A stretch of DNA of 64,000 nucleotides from Liolophura sinensis (GCF_032854445.1 NC_088300.1:60736984-60800983), one strand, 5' to 3'. Shown: positions 1 through 12,300, counted from the stretch's first letter. The notes: generated from the sequence alone by a model not told the origin. Numbers and translations: made by a program.

Positions 1-233
1 ACTGGGAAAGGGTGGCTAGGATGCTGTATTTTGACTGGGAAAGGGCGGCTAGGATGCCATATTTTGACTGGGAAAGGGTGGCTAGGATGCTGAATTTTGA
101 CCGGGGAAGGGTGGATAGGATGCTGTATTTTGAGAACGGAAAGGTGGATAGAATGCTGTATTTTGACTGGGAAAGGGTGGCTAGGATGCTGTATTTTGAC
201 TGGGAAAGGGTGACTAGGATGCTGAATTCTGAC
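1..233. repeat. 33-bp minisatellite, about 7 copies, cut by the window edge
   Basis: Direct tandem repetition of a 33-bp unit carrying GACTGGGAAAGGGTGG and TAGGATGCTGTATTTT. Copies differ by scattered substitutions (GACCGGGG, GAGAACGG, GAATTCTG). The array begins before base 1, so its true length is unknown. Because 33 is a multiple of three, one forward frame stays open through the array and gives an 11-residue periodic peptide. It lacks any non-repetitive part and I read it as a by-product of the period. Confidence 0.93.
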
Positions 234-370
234 TATATTTAACCTAACACCTTTTTGATAGCTAGTCACTCATATTGTCCTGACAGGTTTATGACCAACT
301 GAAAGGTTTTTCTTTTGAAAGTAGTCTGATGTCCCATTGGAAAAATATAATTTTCAGCCAAGCAATAAAA

Positions 371-748
371 TGAATGAATGAATGAATGCTTGGTGTTTAA
401 CATCATACTAAACAATTTTTTCAGTCATATGACCACAAGAAGTCATTAGGTGTGTGTACATATACTGTGTCTTCTTGTGGCAGGGCAAGTCCATGCTACC
501 AAGGTGTTGCCCCCACTGAATTATCATGCTGAAGACTCCAGACAGGACACCCCATCTAGTCACATTATACTGACACTGGGCCAACCAGTCATGCTTCCTT
601 GCTCTAGCCTCTCAGTGCTGAGTGCCAAGTGAGGCAGCAACAAATACCATCTTTAAAGTCTTTGGTATGAACAAAGTCGGGTTTAATCACGGGTCTCCCC
701 ACTTTGAGGCAGACAATCTAACCATTAGGCCATCGAAGCAGTCCTGAG
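371..748 (-). mobile_element. SINE-B, near full length
   Basis: On the minus strand this reads as a tRNA-derived SINE. The RNA polymerase III A-box-like TGGCCTAATGGTTAG lies at about 718-732 and the B-box region near 677-693. A body containing the GTGTGTACACA-type segment follows, and the tail ends in GTTTAAACACCAAGCATTC with a TTCA run at 371-390. The promoter boxes are mutated, so the copy is old. The family is the one present again at 4.35, 18.8 and 20.4 kb. I found no clean target-site duplication. Confidence 0.8.
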
Positions 749-1724
749 CACCAAATGTAATATCTTAGGAGAGGTTCAAGCTTTCAGACTTAAAACCTTT
801 TGTAACTGTAAAGATTTTTATAATTAGCTTTTCATTTGTCTCTAAAAATAAAGAGGTAAATTTTTAGGGCATATACAGTACTTGTAAACACCAGTCCATT
901 CAGCTTAAAGGAGTGTTCTTTTTACACAGACCAGCTGTCATTTGTAGGAATGACCTCTCAGTTTGTTTCTGGTGTTGTGAGAGGTCCTATTGACAGCCAA
1001 AGCCAATTCCACCCACACTATGACCTGGCTGACACAGGCAGTACCAAAGACGCATGGCTGTTGATTCCAATTCATACATGTACGCAGTTCGCCTCTCTCC
1101 CCACCCCCTTTCACCCACTTCATGCTCTGACCTAGTTACCTGAACCATACCTCAAACATAAGCCTACTCCAATCATTTTACAGGTTTTCTGTTCTTAGGT
1201 TTGTGAAAAGCTGTTGTATAGGTTTCCAATTAAATCATGTGAGTCGGCTGTTTTTGCTCCAGCTGTAGCTGCATGGCTGTGGCTAGAGCATTTCAATTTA
1301 AACTTGTATCAGGAAATCAGTTTACCCCTTTACTGTCAGACCTCCTTAGCATTAGTCAAGGCTAAAAGGCTGTTTACTGGATGTCTGTTTGTTCGTGTGT
1401 TTTGTGCAGCACATGTTGATCTACCTGGTATCTATCATATGAATTCCAAGGGACAATCTTTTCTACAATCATGAAAAATTCTATTTATATCAGATTACTG
1501 TGGCATGGAAGCCTGCAAGGCCAAATCCTAGAGGAAAACAAAAAAAAATTTGATAAAATACTAGCTTTTTCAGTTCAGATCGGGATATTAAATCAGACTT
1601 CATAAATACTTTCTAAAGAAATCAGTTGACCATAACAAAACAAATCAAATAAATATTACAAAGATAGTGTGATTTCATCATGAGTTGGAGCTACATATAT
1701 ATTCATTCCACACAGAAGAATGTG
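749..1724. other. No gene recognised; unique AT-rich DNA
   Basis: A GC bump lies at about 960-1135, where short open frames run on both strands (about 61 codons each), and an 86-codon frame follows at 1214-1474. None shows a domain, a periodic codon pattern or convincing splice borders. I see nothing else in this stretch. Confidence 0.5.
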
Positions 1725-1887
1725 TACAACACAAATATTTATTTATTTATTTGATTGGTGTTTTATACCGTACTCAAGAATATTTCACTTATAAGACGGC
1801 GGCCAGCATTATGGTGGGTGAAACCGGGCACAGCCCGGGGGAAACTCACGACCATCGGCAGGTTGCTGCAAGACCTACAACACAAAT
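1725..1887 (-). mobile_element. SINE-A, 5'-truncated, with perfect 12-bp target-site duplication
   Basis: The element proper is 1737-1875. On the minus strand it keeps the 3' body (CCGGGCTGTGCCCGG, CCACCATAATGCTGGCCGCC) and the tail ATCAAATAAATAAATAAAT, but the tRNA-like head is missing. It is bordered by TACAACACAAAT at 1725-1736 and again at 1876-1887, a perfect 12-bp duplication. A 5' truncation plus a duplicated target is the signature of LINE-driven target-primed reverse transcription. The intact duplication and good match to the family suggest a fairly recent insertion. Confidence 0.92.
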
Positions 1888-3929
1888 TGATTGAACTTAA
1901 AAAAGAATTGATTCAAATGGTCAGTCTTGGTAATTGCCCCAAAATCCAGCAAAGAAGTATTTTCTAGTTAGAAAATAAGCACTGGGAATAACAATAAATT
2001 TAACATGATAGAATAAGCAGAACTTGCATGTTAGACAGTTGCACCATAAAAATTAGAGACTGACCTAATTTACCCACTCCATTTTGAGACATTATGTATT
2101 ATCGACTGAAGAGGGGAGGAAACTGCAGTGTTCTACACTAAACTACACACCTTTGGCAAGTTTACTCATGAACTAACCCACATTTGATGGTCTGCATGCC
2201 GTATGGAAGACAAATACTGATATATCAGTACATCACAGTTTCCAATAAAAGGTCTTAAAATTCCGCATGCGCAGCTATACGGAACATGTATTATTGCACA
2301 TGTACAGACAAATGAAAGGCAGGAAAGTCCACAGTGGATTTCTTTGGATACTGAACTGATTCTATTCTATATGGTTTTGATCAGATAAAGGTACATGAGT
2401 ACATGTTTTTTCAAGAAGTCAATTCTGAAAGAAAAAAACCATACTTTTTCAGCAATATACAAATTCATAACACACACTCACTGAACAAAACAATTCATGA
2501 ATCTATGAAATTAGATATAACAGCTCTTCTATTAACTGAGTTCAGGAACATACATGTACTCTATGATATCACTGTATGTATCTGAACATATTCACAGAAT
2601 TCTTGACCAAAACATTAGTTTGACCATCTTTTCACATGTTCATGTTACCGGTTCCTACTTTCTAATGGACGGCAACATCTTATACCAGCCCGATCAAGGA
2701 CTCTTTTCAAAAAGTTCAATGCTTCTCGCCTGTTACCATTGCGGACCTAGCACTGAGTGTCAGGTTCACACGGCTTATACACAGGCACTCAGCAGATGCA
2801 CAATCAATATGTCAAATCAAGGTAATCAGTGATTTGATTTGGGCATCATCTGAGCAGATTTACAAAGATTCTATATAAAAGCCATCTTTGAATTCGGGGC
2901 GAGCTGAGTCGAGGAAAGGGTCAGCTCGGCAAACTGATTACACTTGAAACGAGAACGTGAGACGACCTCTTTAGTGTGGATAGCCCTCCGATTACATTAG
3001 AGCCTACATCAATTCCCCGCAAGTCAAAGAGCGGGTAGTGCCCCTTGTGGAGGCAGGTACCAGCTTTACTTTGGGTAATGAATGGAAGTGAGGAAATTGA
3101 TCTGGGCATAGCGTTTTGTCACATATTTACCCTCTAATTTCATGTGGGACAAGAAGACAGAAGACATGGTCTACTGGCTTTATATGGAGCCATATGTATA
3201 CAGCAAAACTCTCAGCGAGCTTTCCTGCAAGAAACACCACTGAAGTACCTGTGCATCTTGAGGGATCTTAACTCACTTTGTCTTGTGGTTTCATTCGGAA
3301 GCCTGATATCCTGTCTTCCAAACATATCATATTCTGCCTGCATGTAAGCCACTGTTACATTAGCCTGACCCATCGTCTGCCGTTTCCATGTACCCATCTG
3401 CTTTTCATCAACACACAGTCAACTCAGGTAAGACTGTAGCTATTTCTTTATTTCTTAAAGACATCCTTGCTCTAAAAGCTCTTCAGAAACTCATGTTTTT
3501 TCTCTATTCCATGGAACTATCAGAATCAGACAAACTAGGCAGTATACATGTAATTATATAGATGAAACACTCAGCCAAATACAGAGTAGACCCTATTTAT
3601 TTACAAATTGTATTTCTGGCTTTTATCCTCCTCAAACCTTTTTCCCCATTGGTCAGATTCATCATGTACAATTACACCATTAAAACAGGCACAATGAACA
3701 AAACAAAAAAAAAAAACCCAAAAGCACTGAGCCATATTCAGAAGCCTTTGTAGGTAAGCATTTGAAATCAGTAATTGCTAGAAAATGGACTTGTTACAGC
3801 CATCTTTACCTTTTGGTATACGTGCACACAGTCACGCAGGTGTGGATAATTTCAAATTATGCAATACATGTCTTGAAAAAGAAAACTGACCAAAGCATAT
3901 TCAAGGCAAGTTCAACCACTAATAAAGGC
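1888..3929. other. No gene recognised; GC-richer block at 2.88-3.43 kb
   Basis: Mostly unique. The block 2880-3430 is less AT-rich than its surroundings and has open frames on both strands (for example minus 2921-3109 and minus 3212-3397). It contains a short stem at 2900-2907 pairing with 2921-2928 (CGAGCTGA with TCAGCTCG, 13-nt loop). A CAG|GTAAGA donor-like site lies at 3427/3428, with a possible acceptor at 3363, but the tract before it is poor in pyrimidines. I could not assign this block to a family. Confidence 0.4.
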
Positions 3930-3930
3930 A

Positions 3931-4115
3931 CTTTTCTCAGTGGAATTTATGCAAACAGTTATTACGAATATGAGTTACTATAAAAACAATTTCTTCATGT
4001 CATTAAAGATGCAAGCTTCATAAAACTGTGCAAACTATTTCTCTGCGCCTCATAGTTCTCTCAGAATGTTACAAAATATTGGTTGCAGAGGTGAATTAAA
4101 TGGTTGAAGAAAAGA
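3931..4115 (+). repeat. Unclassified dispersed repeat R1, copy 1
   Basis: About 185 bp that recurs at 57692-57875 in the same orientation. Shared blocks include TCAGTGGAATTTATG, CATTAAAGATGCAAGC and TTCATAAAACTGTGCAAA, followed by a more diverged part ending around GGTTGAAG. No pol III boxes, terminal inverted repeats or poly-A tail are visible, so its class is unknown. Strand is given relative to copy 2 only. Confidence 0.8.
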
Positions 4116-4257
4116 TAGGGTACTTATGTTGTAGGTATAAGGTATACATGGGCATGCACATATGACAACTTGTATGGTTTCTCGCCTTAAGCAGATTCTA
4201 AGCTAAAATAAAGCTAAAATGTCTGGTAAAATGCTTCCTATAAGCCATCTCCTCTAT

Positions 4258-4345
4258 ACTTATTTATTTCATTGGTGTTTTCAATGTGCCATACTCAAAA
4301 ATATTTTACTTATACAAATTGGACGGTGGCCTTTATAGTGGCTGA
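4258..4345 (-). mobile_element. SINE-A 3' fragment, interrupted by SINE-B
   Basis: Starts TTATTTATTTCATTGGTG and continues CATACTCAAAAATATTTTACTTATAC in two matched blocks. It breaks off inside the GGCGGCC core, exactly where the CACTCACTC tail of a SINE-B begins. This looks like the left half of an older SINE-A into which SINE-B was inserted. The right half was not found after 4680, so it has been lost or is too decayed to see. Confidence 0.7.
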
Positions 4346-4680
4346 GTGAGCGAGTGCTTAGGGTTTAACCTCTTACTTAAACATTTTTCATGCAGCCATA
4401 TGACAATGAAGGCTGGCTTAGCGTGCATGTAATGTGCCTCCTTGTTGCAGGACGGATTTCCACCACTCTTTTATCTAGTGCTGCTTCATTGAGACAAATT
4501 ACTGAAGACAAGTACGCCGCGCCACTCAAGCCATTACACTGATTCGGGTCAACCAGTCATTGCACTATCCCCTTAATGCTAAACACCAAGCAAGGAAGCT
4601 ACAAGCTAAGGTCTTAGTTGTGACCCGCCCCATTATTGGCCCTGAATCTACCGACTCCGGCAAGGATATTTATACAAACT
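4346..4680 (-). mobile_element. SINE-B, decayed, nested next to SINE-A
   Basis: Minus-strand SINE-B: tail TAAACCCTAAGCACTCGCTC at the left, the ATGGCTGCATGAAAAATG segment, and toward the right a degenerate head (region 4620-4670 matches the B-box side). Many substitutions and small indels suggest it is one of the older B copies in the window. Confidence 0.7.
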
Positions 4681-5112
4681 CAGATCTACTATCTGGGCTT
4701 TTGGGCTATGAAAATAACTCATTATTTAGGTTACATCTATGTGTTCTCTCACCATTTTCTACATTGTTTACACCCAACTACAATGATCGACACAGCTGGC
4801 GTTTTGAGACCTTTCAGATAAAGCTACAATAGTTTGAGTTAGGGCTGTAGGGACGTTGCAGCGTAATGGAAATCTATAATTAATGACATAAGCCTTTTGA
4901 GGCTATAAAATTGGTATACATGTATGTGCATGTATGCACATGTGCCTTGATCCTGAGCTTTATACACTATTTAAGTACAATGGCCTATATGTGTTCTCAT
5001 CATAGGCTGTTTGTATTGTGGTTTTTAGTAAATTGATTGTGAAATGATCATCTTACTGATTCAACTAATAATCAGGGATAGACAAAATCGAACACAGATG
5101 CTTTCTGTCTTT

Positions 5113-5165
5113 GGTTTGTTTATTTATTTCATATGTGTTTTATGCATTACTCTCTCCATTTTTTG
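5113..5165 (-). mobile_element. SINE-A tail relic
   Basis: Only the tail is left: TTTATTTATTTCATATGTG then TTTTATGCATTACTC, matching the family TTTGATTGGTGTTTTACGCC and GTACTC blocks with substitutions. Too short to place in a subfamily. Confidence 0.4.
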
Positions 5166-5720
5166 AGGCCTACATGTACTTCTTATTTTGTACTTCTGAC
5201 GAATGTTGCGCATATTTTCCATCAGCATTCTAAACGTTCGGAACTGACATCAGGTGCTAATCATCCCCATGTGGAAGTCATTGTTTTGACAGTGTTCGCT
5301 GACACAGGCTGGCCTACATTTAGCCCATTAACCTTAAAGTTGATGAAGCCTGAAGTTCAAAGCCATTTTGATACCCTAAAAAGAAGACTTGCACTTCTGC
5401 ATGTTTGGAGTTAGGACACTGCACGCACTAAATAAAGATGACCAAAAACATTATATACTTCAAAAATTCTTGATTATGTGCAATGACCTGCAAATGTCTC
5501 CATGGATCATTCTCCCAAAGGTTCATTTTGAATACGTACTGCACTTGTGTACTAAGTACTTGACCTTGAACTTCAACATAAATGTACCAGTGCATTAGTG
5601 ACTATTGTGCATATCATCATTCACGAAAGACAAAAAGCCTAAAAATCTCCAGAGAAACATTTCTTTGAACTCTGAGTACAACTACTCCAACCAAAATAAA
5701 GTCTAATGTCCATAAGAAAA
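5166..5720. other. No gene recognised
   Basis: Unique sequence with a 93-codon forward open frame (5133-5414) and a 69-codon frame after it. Neither has recognisable motifs, and the first begins inside the SINE-A tail relic, which argues against a real start. Confidence 0.45.
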
Positions 5721-6118
5721 TTAAGTTGAAGCTGTTTGGTATGATGTGTAGGTAAATTAAGTTGAAGCTGTTTGGTATGATGTGTAGGACAATTAAGTTG
5801 AAGCTGTTTGGCATGATGTGTAGGTAAATTAAGTTGAAGCTGTTTGGCATGATGTGTAGGTAAATTAAGTTGAAGCTGTTTGGTATGATGTGTAGGTAAA
5901 TTAAGTTGAAGCTGTTTGGCATGATGTGTAGGTAAATTAAGTTGAAGCTGTTTGGTATGATGTGTAGGTAAATTAAGTTGAAGCTGGCTGGGCATGATGT
6001 GTAGGATAATTAAGTTGAAGCTGTATGGCATGATGTGTAGGAAAATTAAGTTGAAGCCGTTTGGCATGATGTGTAGGTAAATTAAGTTGAAGCTGTTTGG
6101 TATAATGTGAATGGTGAA
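5721..6118. repeat. 36-bp minisatellite, 11 copies
   Basis: Units begin at 5721, 5757, 5793, 5829, 5865, 5901, 5937, 5973, 6010, 6046 and 6082. The consensus contains TTAAGTTGAAGCTGTTTGG and ATGATGTGTAGG. Variation is limited to a few positions (GGTAT/GGCAT; TAGGTAA/TAGGACA) plus a one-base gain in the eighth unit. The 36-bp period keeps two minus-strand frames open (101 and 142 codons), each a 12-residue repeat. I read these as artefacts of the period. Confidence 0.95.
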
Positions 6119-9100
6119 TGAACTAAAATTTTGAACAAAAAGTGCAGATTGAGAGGCAAGTTTCCCGCTGCTGAAACTTACATTCTTCTAGTAGGAAATC
6201 ATCTGAACTTTTAAACAAACTCAAAAGATCTTTCTAAGAACAATAAAACTACCAGAATCAAACAAAATGTGTACCTTAATCAGGGGCATTATGAATTTAA
6301 TGCCATTTACCATTTTTACTCTTGTATATAGATAAATATATACCACTGTACAAAATGTCTGCTATATGTACACCATATATAATTCGCTATGCTACTCAAA
6401 TATTATTCTGTAATTTTTGCAACAGAGCACACAAACAAGAAAAGTGATGTTTACTCCTTAAACTGATGCATGTGTCAAAGTTATCATCATTCAATGCGCT
6501 GGTTAAGTCCAAAATTAAGATGAATTTGTTTAAAGTCTAGCAGTCAACGGTTTTCAATGGTATTAGAAAGATCCAAGGAATTTTCTCAGCCAATGAATGA
6601 AATTAGTATGCAAATAGCTATGTTCACGTAACGACCATGGTAACACAATACCTGCAGTACTTAACGCTATGTGTGATTCATGAAATGGGCTCCTCAAACC
6701 TAGAAACAGGACAAGTTCGTTTTTGTGTCAAATACTCACAAAAGACCTTGCTCAGAAATTAGCAGCTCTTGTTAACAGTGCTCTAAAATTTTGTATTTTT
6801 TTTCCCCACACCCAAGGAAATTTTGCAGATATTTTCATGCAACCAACAAGATATCCGGTTCCCAGAAGATGAAAAAAAAAAAAAAAAGATAGAAAAAAAT
6901 CCTTGTGTGAACTGTAGGCTAAGAGGCAACCATGTTCATTTCTTGAATTGTGAGACATAGAAAAAAACTTCTGACTTTTAGCAAAGATGTGAATATCATG
7001 TCAAAATCAGGGCAAGTACTTTTCTCCAGTTCCTATCCAATGGGATAAAAAAAAAATCAAAATAACTTTCACCATGCAAAAAAAGTCACTCGCAATTCCT
7101 TTGGGGACAAGAAAGAGAGAGACTGAAATTATAGCTCAGATGAAGCAAGATATTTAAGCGTCACGATATCGAAAGAAATATCTCTACACTTGGCAATGAC
7201 ATTCCGAAACACGGAAGTTGCAGGTTTTCGTTGCCGTGCTGATCACTGGGCTGCTCTTCCTCACAACTTTACTCTTTCCTCCACCCATGCTGTCAGTTTG
7301 GCTGATTGGTTCTAAGATCCATCGTTACAGAACAGTGAAGCAAAATCTCATCAGCCTCAAACGTTATTTGCCCAGATTGAAATCCCTGTAACAAGGAACA
7401 CTCTTAAAGCACAGAAAAAGCTAATGGCAAAAGAAAATTAGCTGTCTTGAGCTACAGTTGCTAATGATTTGGTCTCTACTTTCCAACTTTTTCCTTGTTT
7501 TTTTGGGTTTTTTTTTTTTTTGCCACAGACGTGTGTAGATCGAAAGTGGCTTTGTTAAAGTGCCAGCTTGTCATGATATTATATATCATACCATGCAACT
7601 ACGTCTACATATCATTATTGTAACTATTCAAGACATACAAATAAATGAATGATTATGGCTTAACGCTGGTTATGTGGGCAATATTATATTGCAGCCATTG
7701 GGTGGAAACAGGGCCCTATGACCATACAGGCCATAAAAGGTGCACATCTTTGATGCCACTTTTCAGAATATATACATGTACAAGTACAATATTTGGCAGA
7801 ATGAACTGACAGGATCAAAAATAACTCCAAATCTTAAAAAAGATTAATTCCAATGATAAAAGCCGTTGTAGACGCGGATGAAAATTGAAGTCAAACAGTG
7901 CTGTCTAAATAAGATCTACACTGTATGTATATGACCAGTGCAGAACATTATAACTTACAAAAATCATGACGAAACAGTTGTCTAAATTAGATATACAGTA
8001 TTTGACAAACTTCTTGACATAAAAAGTCCAGCTGATCAACTTTGGACAGTTAATACAGTGAGTCAGTGAATGAAGTATTTTAAAAGATGGACACCTCATA
8101 CCTCTACATAAGTATATGTTTACCACAAGAATTACATACAAACGGTAGGCCTACATAGTTCACATAACAAAAGGATCATATTAATAATGCAAAATCTTTT
8201 GTTATATTCTTCTCTTGTAATTTACAAACAAGTCCTTTTTGATGCTAATATATGCCTATTTTGAAGTATCAGTTGTCTGTGACTTGAACAGACTGTTGAA
8301 GTGGAAATGCCCACAATGGTTACATTATGAATAACAATATAATTACTACCTGCAGTTAAGTGTTATTAGCAGCAGCATTTTTAACAATATACACGCATGT
8401 ATATATATAATCACAGATGTAGTTGTATAGAAACTAACCAAAAGTCTGCTGTTTTGTCTGGCTATTAGCTAGTGCATATACCATGTAAATCCATCTGACA
8501 GTGTTTTTAATTTTTTTATAATAGCCTGATTAAATTTTTGTGCATAAACAACCACTATTAAAATGATCAAAATTATATACTGTTTAAACCATAATTGTAC
8601 TTGCACCATCCAAGAGCTATTTTGTGGTAAAAGGATAAAAGATAAATTTTTTTCTGGCCCTACTAAGACTCCATATTAAATTAACTAAAGAAACACCTAA
8701 GTAACCACTATCTGCAACCATATAATAACATCCAAGTCCCCAGAGATACCTTGACAGTTACCAGATACCAGATATATCTTGTCCTTGATGCCTTCAGGAC
8801 AATACCACCAAAAAATCAAATAAAAAGACTGTCACTTATACAAAACATTTCATCCTATAATTGACAACCTGACAGGAAGTAACCACAGGAAACCTTCACC
8901 TCGTTCTCTAATCAAGGTCAAAATGTCCTTTTACCCGAGTCTGCCACAAGCAGATCACGAGAAATCGAGTGAAAACCTTGTAGGGTAGATGCCGCTCATG
9001 TATTGTGTGGCTATCTGATCTGTTTTAAGCTTATAACTGACTGTGTACACACACATAGCGGCTTTATGGAAAGTCCACGATAAGGCCTTTGACAGCCAAT

Positions 9101-10171
9101 GAAAAGCTGTACAAGAACTTCGCTCGCCAAGACGAGTATTAAGAGATTATGTCTCATATGTGTCCTCAATCTGCCACTTATCACAAGGTCATTCGGCTCG
9201 GCCATCCTTGCATTCTTATCTATACAAGGCAAATTTCATTTAGCTGTATATGTATATACTCTATAAGCCTGGAAATATTATATTTGGTGCAGGCAAAAAC
9301 TAACCAATTTCCCAGCTACCCATATATGTTTAAAGAGTTACTATTTTGTTGGCATGGGAGTTTTGTGCTGGATGTGCCAAACAGATGGCCCCTGTCAGGA
9401 TACTACTTCAAGCAGTACAATGTCCTGCTGCTTTTTCCAGACTGGCATAAACATAGAATCTTGGTGGAAGAGTTTGCCCTGTCATTTTAGTCTTTTGTTC
9501 TTCCAGAGCTTAAAAAATAACCATGCAACAAATATTTAAACCAGACCAAAATTAAATTCATAAATAAAAGAATCATTTGGACTAACTACCAGAACAGGAA
9601 ATGTGTACATTGGACACAGGTCAATTATTAATTTCAAACTCACTCACATACATTCATATATCTGTTTTCTCTAAACTTAATTGCACGGGAAACACCTGCA
9701 AGTATATTCAATTTAAACTTTAGCAGGAAAAGTTTTAAAATGAAGCAGTAATGAAGAACTAACTCCAATTATAAATCAAATTAATAAAATATTAAAATGT
9801 CCTTCAATGAGTTTCAGACATATTTCATTAAATATTTAATTATGCCATGACCTTGATACCATATTTAGAATATGATCGAATGACCTTGAACTGCATGCAT
9901 GTGTTCTTTGTTCATAACTCATTATATATGTGTGTTGAGACTTCAGAAGACGCTGCCAACAAAAACCCATTATTTATTCAAATCTATTTAAAAGTTCTAG
10001 AACCTCAATATCTTCAAAACAACTTTTGAAACCATAAGATATGTCCGTCATTGTACAAGAAACAAACATATATATATATAATAATAACCAGATTAAAGTG
10101 AAAAGGGTCTTTTGATATAGTGCTAACATGAAGAAGCTTACGGACAGACAGTGTTCTGCAATAATATGTTT
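6119..10171. other. No gene recognised; 4 kb of mostly unique DNA
   Basis: Contains homopolymer A/T runs (6880, 7050, 7500), several TGACCTTGA-like half sites and one possible decayed repeat at 7630-7760 (GGCTTAACGCTGG ... GCAGCCATTGGG), whose family I could not name. The longest frame is 113 codons at 9149-9490 (+). It has no domain signature, and its codon use looks no different from the surroundings. Confidence 0.5.
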
Positions 10172-10372
10172 ATATTTATTCATTTATTTGAATGGTGTTT
10201 TAGGCCATACTCAAGAATATTTCACTTATATGACAGTGGCCAGCATTATGGTGGGTGGAAACCAGGCAGAGCCTGGGGGAAGCCCACAACCATCTGCAGA
10301 CTGCTGAGAGACCTTCCCTCATACTGCCGGAGAGGAAGCCTGCATGAGCTGGACTTGAACTTACAGCGACCA
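10172..10372 (-). mobile_element. SINE-A, nearly complete, head truncated
   Basis: Minus-strand SINE-A. The tail at the left (TTATTCATTTATTTGAATGG) is followed by the body with GGCCAGCATTATGGTGGG and the GAAGCCTGCATGAGCTGG and ACTTGAACTTACAGCGAC blocks (complement of the B-box region). The copy stops before the A box. Flanks ATATGTTTATAT and ATATGTGTTTATAT may be an imperfect target duplication. Confidence 0.88.
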
Positions 10373-11789
10373 TATGTGTTTATATAAAATGTCTTAGGCA
10401 GTGGTTTTCTCATTTCCCGCTACAAACATGTACGTGTAAAGTGCTGTACCAGTGCTTTTGGGTTATGAAATTTTAGTCAATTTATTTTGCAATACAAAAT
10501 TGTGAAATGTGTTGAATAGAATCAAAGTGAATTAAACTGATTTCGTTCACGGTAACATATAAGTTATTATTTTACACGAGCTGAATTATATACAAAAAAA
10601 TTACCACTGAAATTATTACAACTTATATCTAATTGAAAATGATGAGCTACTGCAAACTACAGCCTAAAGATTTATTTAAATTCACTTACCACACTGTATT
10701 ATAAACACCTCAAGCAAGGAATGAGTGATTTATCTGGACAGAAATAGAGATACACACGGACATGAGGTTTATTTTGTAACCAATCAGTTATACTCTTGAT
10801 CATGTCTGACATTTTCCAGAGGTAAATCCATCTGGAAAGTTACTAGAATAATGTCTGCAGGTTTTGAAGATATTTTATTTATTTATCATATAGCATACCT
10901 TTTCCTTACATCTGCCACGTCTGCAATTTTCTCTTTACAATGTTCATGTACGAGCCATCTACTCATGACAACAGCAATTTAAAGGCAAAACGGGCCTCGG
11001 AAACTGATCTCCTGTACAATAACGTTACGCAACCATAGATATATCAGTCTCTGATGTCAGGGTATGTATAAATCATTTTGAGCATATCAGTCTACTTGAT
11101 TAAATCACAGAGGAATATCAATAAAAAATTGATGTCGCCATGAGAACATGGCTTGCTGTAGTGATATCTATAGATAAGCCTGACAGACCTCTGTACCATA
11201 TACATATACAAGTTATCTAATACACTGCAGTAAAAACCAAACCCAGTCTATAAACCTACATCATGTTAGCAGCTGAATTTGCAAAAAGGAAATGTGCATA
11301 ATTTCTAAATTTAAACATCTTTTCATCACCCTGTGCAAATCTAGGAAATTGGCATCCTGCCAAGTCCATTTAGTTAAAGGGAGAGAACTTTCAATAACTC
11401 ATGATATAATCTACAGTTAAGTAGTTAACTTTTGTTAAAGACAATCCAGCATGGTAATTTAACTATGATAAGGTGAATAAAGGCTCACTTTAAAACTTTT
11501 GGATATATTTAATCCTGAAAATTCAAAAGGCAAATTCAAAGCACTTCTTAAGTGATGTTAGCCAGTCAATAAAATAGTCAATGTACATACTAATTACTTT
11601 GTGATTCTCCCTGGTAAACCGAGAAACACAATCAAAAGGGATGAAACAGATAACTGGCAGGAATCTACAGTATGCATCATGTACTGGCAATCTGGGCTCT
11701 ACTTACCAAGTTCATGCCGTGGGATAGGCGAGTCCAATTCTAAAGTTAGGGGCATGCTGCTTCTTCACCATGAGGCAATGTATAGGCAT
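10373..11789. other. No gene recognised
   Basis: Unique AT-rich DNA. A TTG|GTAAGT donor-like site on the minus strand near 11707, with a pyrimidine-rich acceptor-like site near 11741, encloses 33 nt that are open in two frames. This is too short to call. Nothing else is visible. Confidence 0.45.
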
Positions 11790-12040
11790 TTGTCCACACC
11801 ATGGGTCAACATTGTTCATACCATGGGTCAACATTGTCCACACCATGGGTCAACATTGGCAACACACCATGGGCCAACACTGTCCACACCATGGGTCAAC
11901 GTTGTCCACACCATGGGTCAGCAATGGCAACACCATGGGTCAACACTGTCCACACCATGGGTCAATATTGGCAACACACCACATGGCAATGATGGCAACA
12001 CACCATGGAACAACTTAGCCAACACACCATGCATCAACCG
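11790..12040. repeat. 22/24-bp minisatellite built on CCATGG
   Basis: Units start at CCATGG at 11799, 11821, 11843, 11867, 11889, 11911, 11933 and 11955, then drift with 24-bp spacing to about 12027. The consensus is CCATGGGTCAACATTGTCCA plus CA. A 22-bp unit shifts frame at each copy and so encodes the same 22-residue cycle in all three forward frames. This explains the three overlapping frames of 147, 82 and 63 codons here. There is no evidence that they are translated. Confidence 0.93.
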
Positions 12041-12127
12041 TTAAAGACAACAGTTAGTAATCACATCATGCACCTGTAATGAAAAGAAAATGCTGAGTGT
12101 TACAAAAATAATATCATCATGTAAATA

Positions 12128-12300
12128 TCAACCTGATCAAACAACAGGACTCAGTTTGCAAGAATGTTTCACTTGCATAGCAGTGTTCAGGGTGAAGGAC
12201 GCCATACTGGGGGAAACCATCATCCTTCACCTGGTACCCGACAATCAACTGGGTTTAAAAACATGGACGCACCTGTGTGAGCTGGATACAGTCTTTTCAC
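12128..12300 (-). mobile_element. Decayed SINE-A-like copy
   Basis: Order and spacing follow SINE-A: CAAGAATGTTTCACTTGCAT, GGGGGAAACCATCATCC, then ACCTGTGTGAGCTGGA near the B-box side. The GGCCAGCATTATGG core is replaced by a diverged segment. A 123-codon forward open frame (12090-12461) spans this relic and is therefore unlikely to be a gene. Confidence 0.5.

Noticed and set aside
12-242. 76-codon forward frame as a gene
   Set aside because: It is entirely 33-bp repeat units; the period is divisible by three and the start codon is GTG, not ATG.
5617-6067. 101- and 142-codon minus-strand proteins
   Set aside because: Both are translations of the 36-bp array in two frames.
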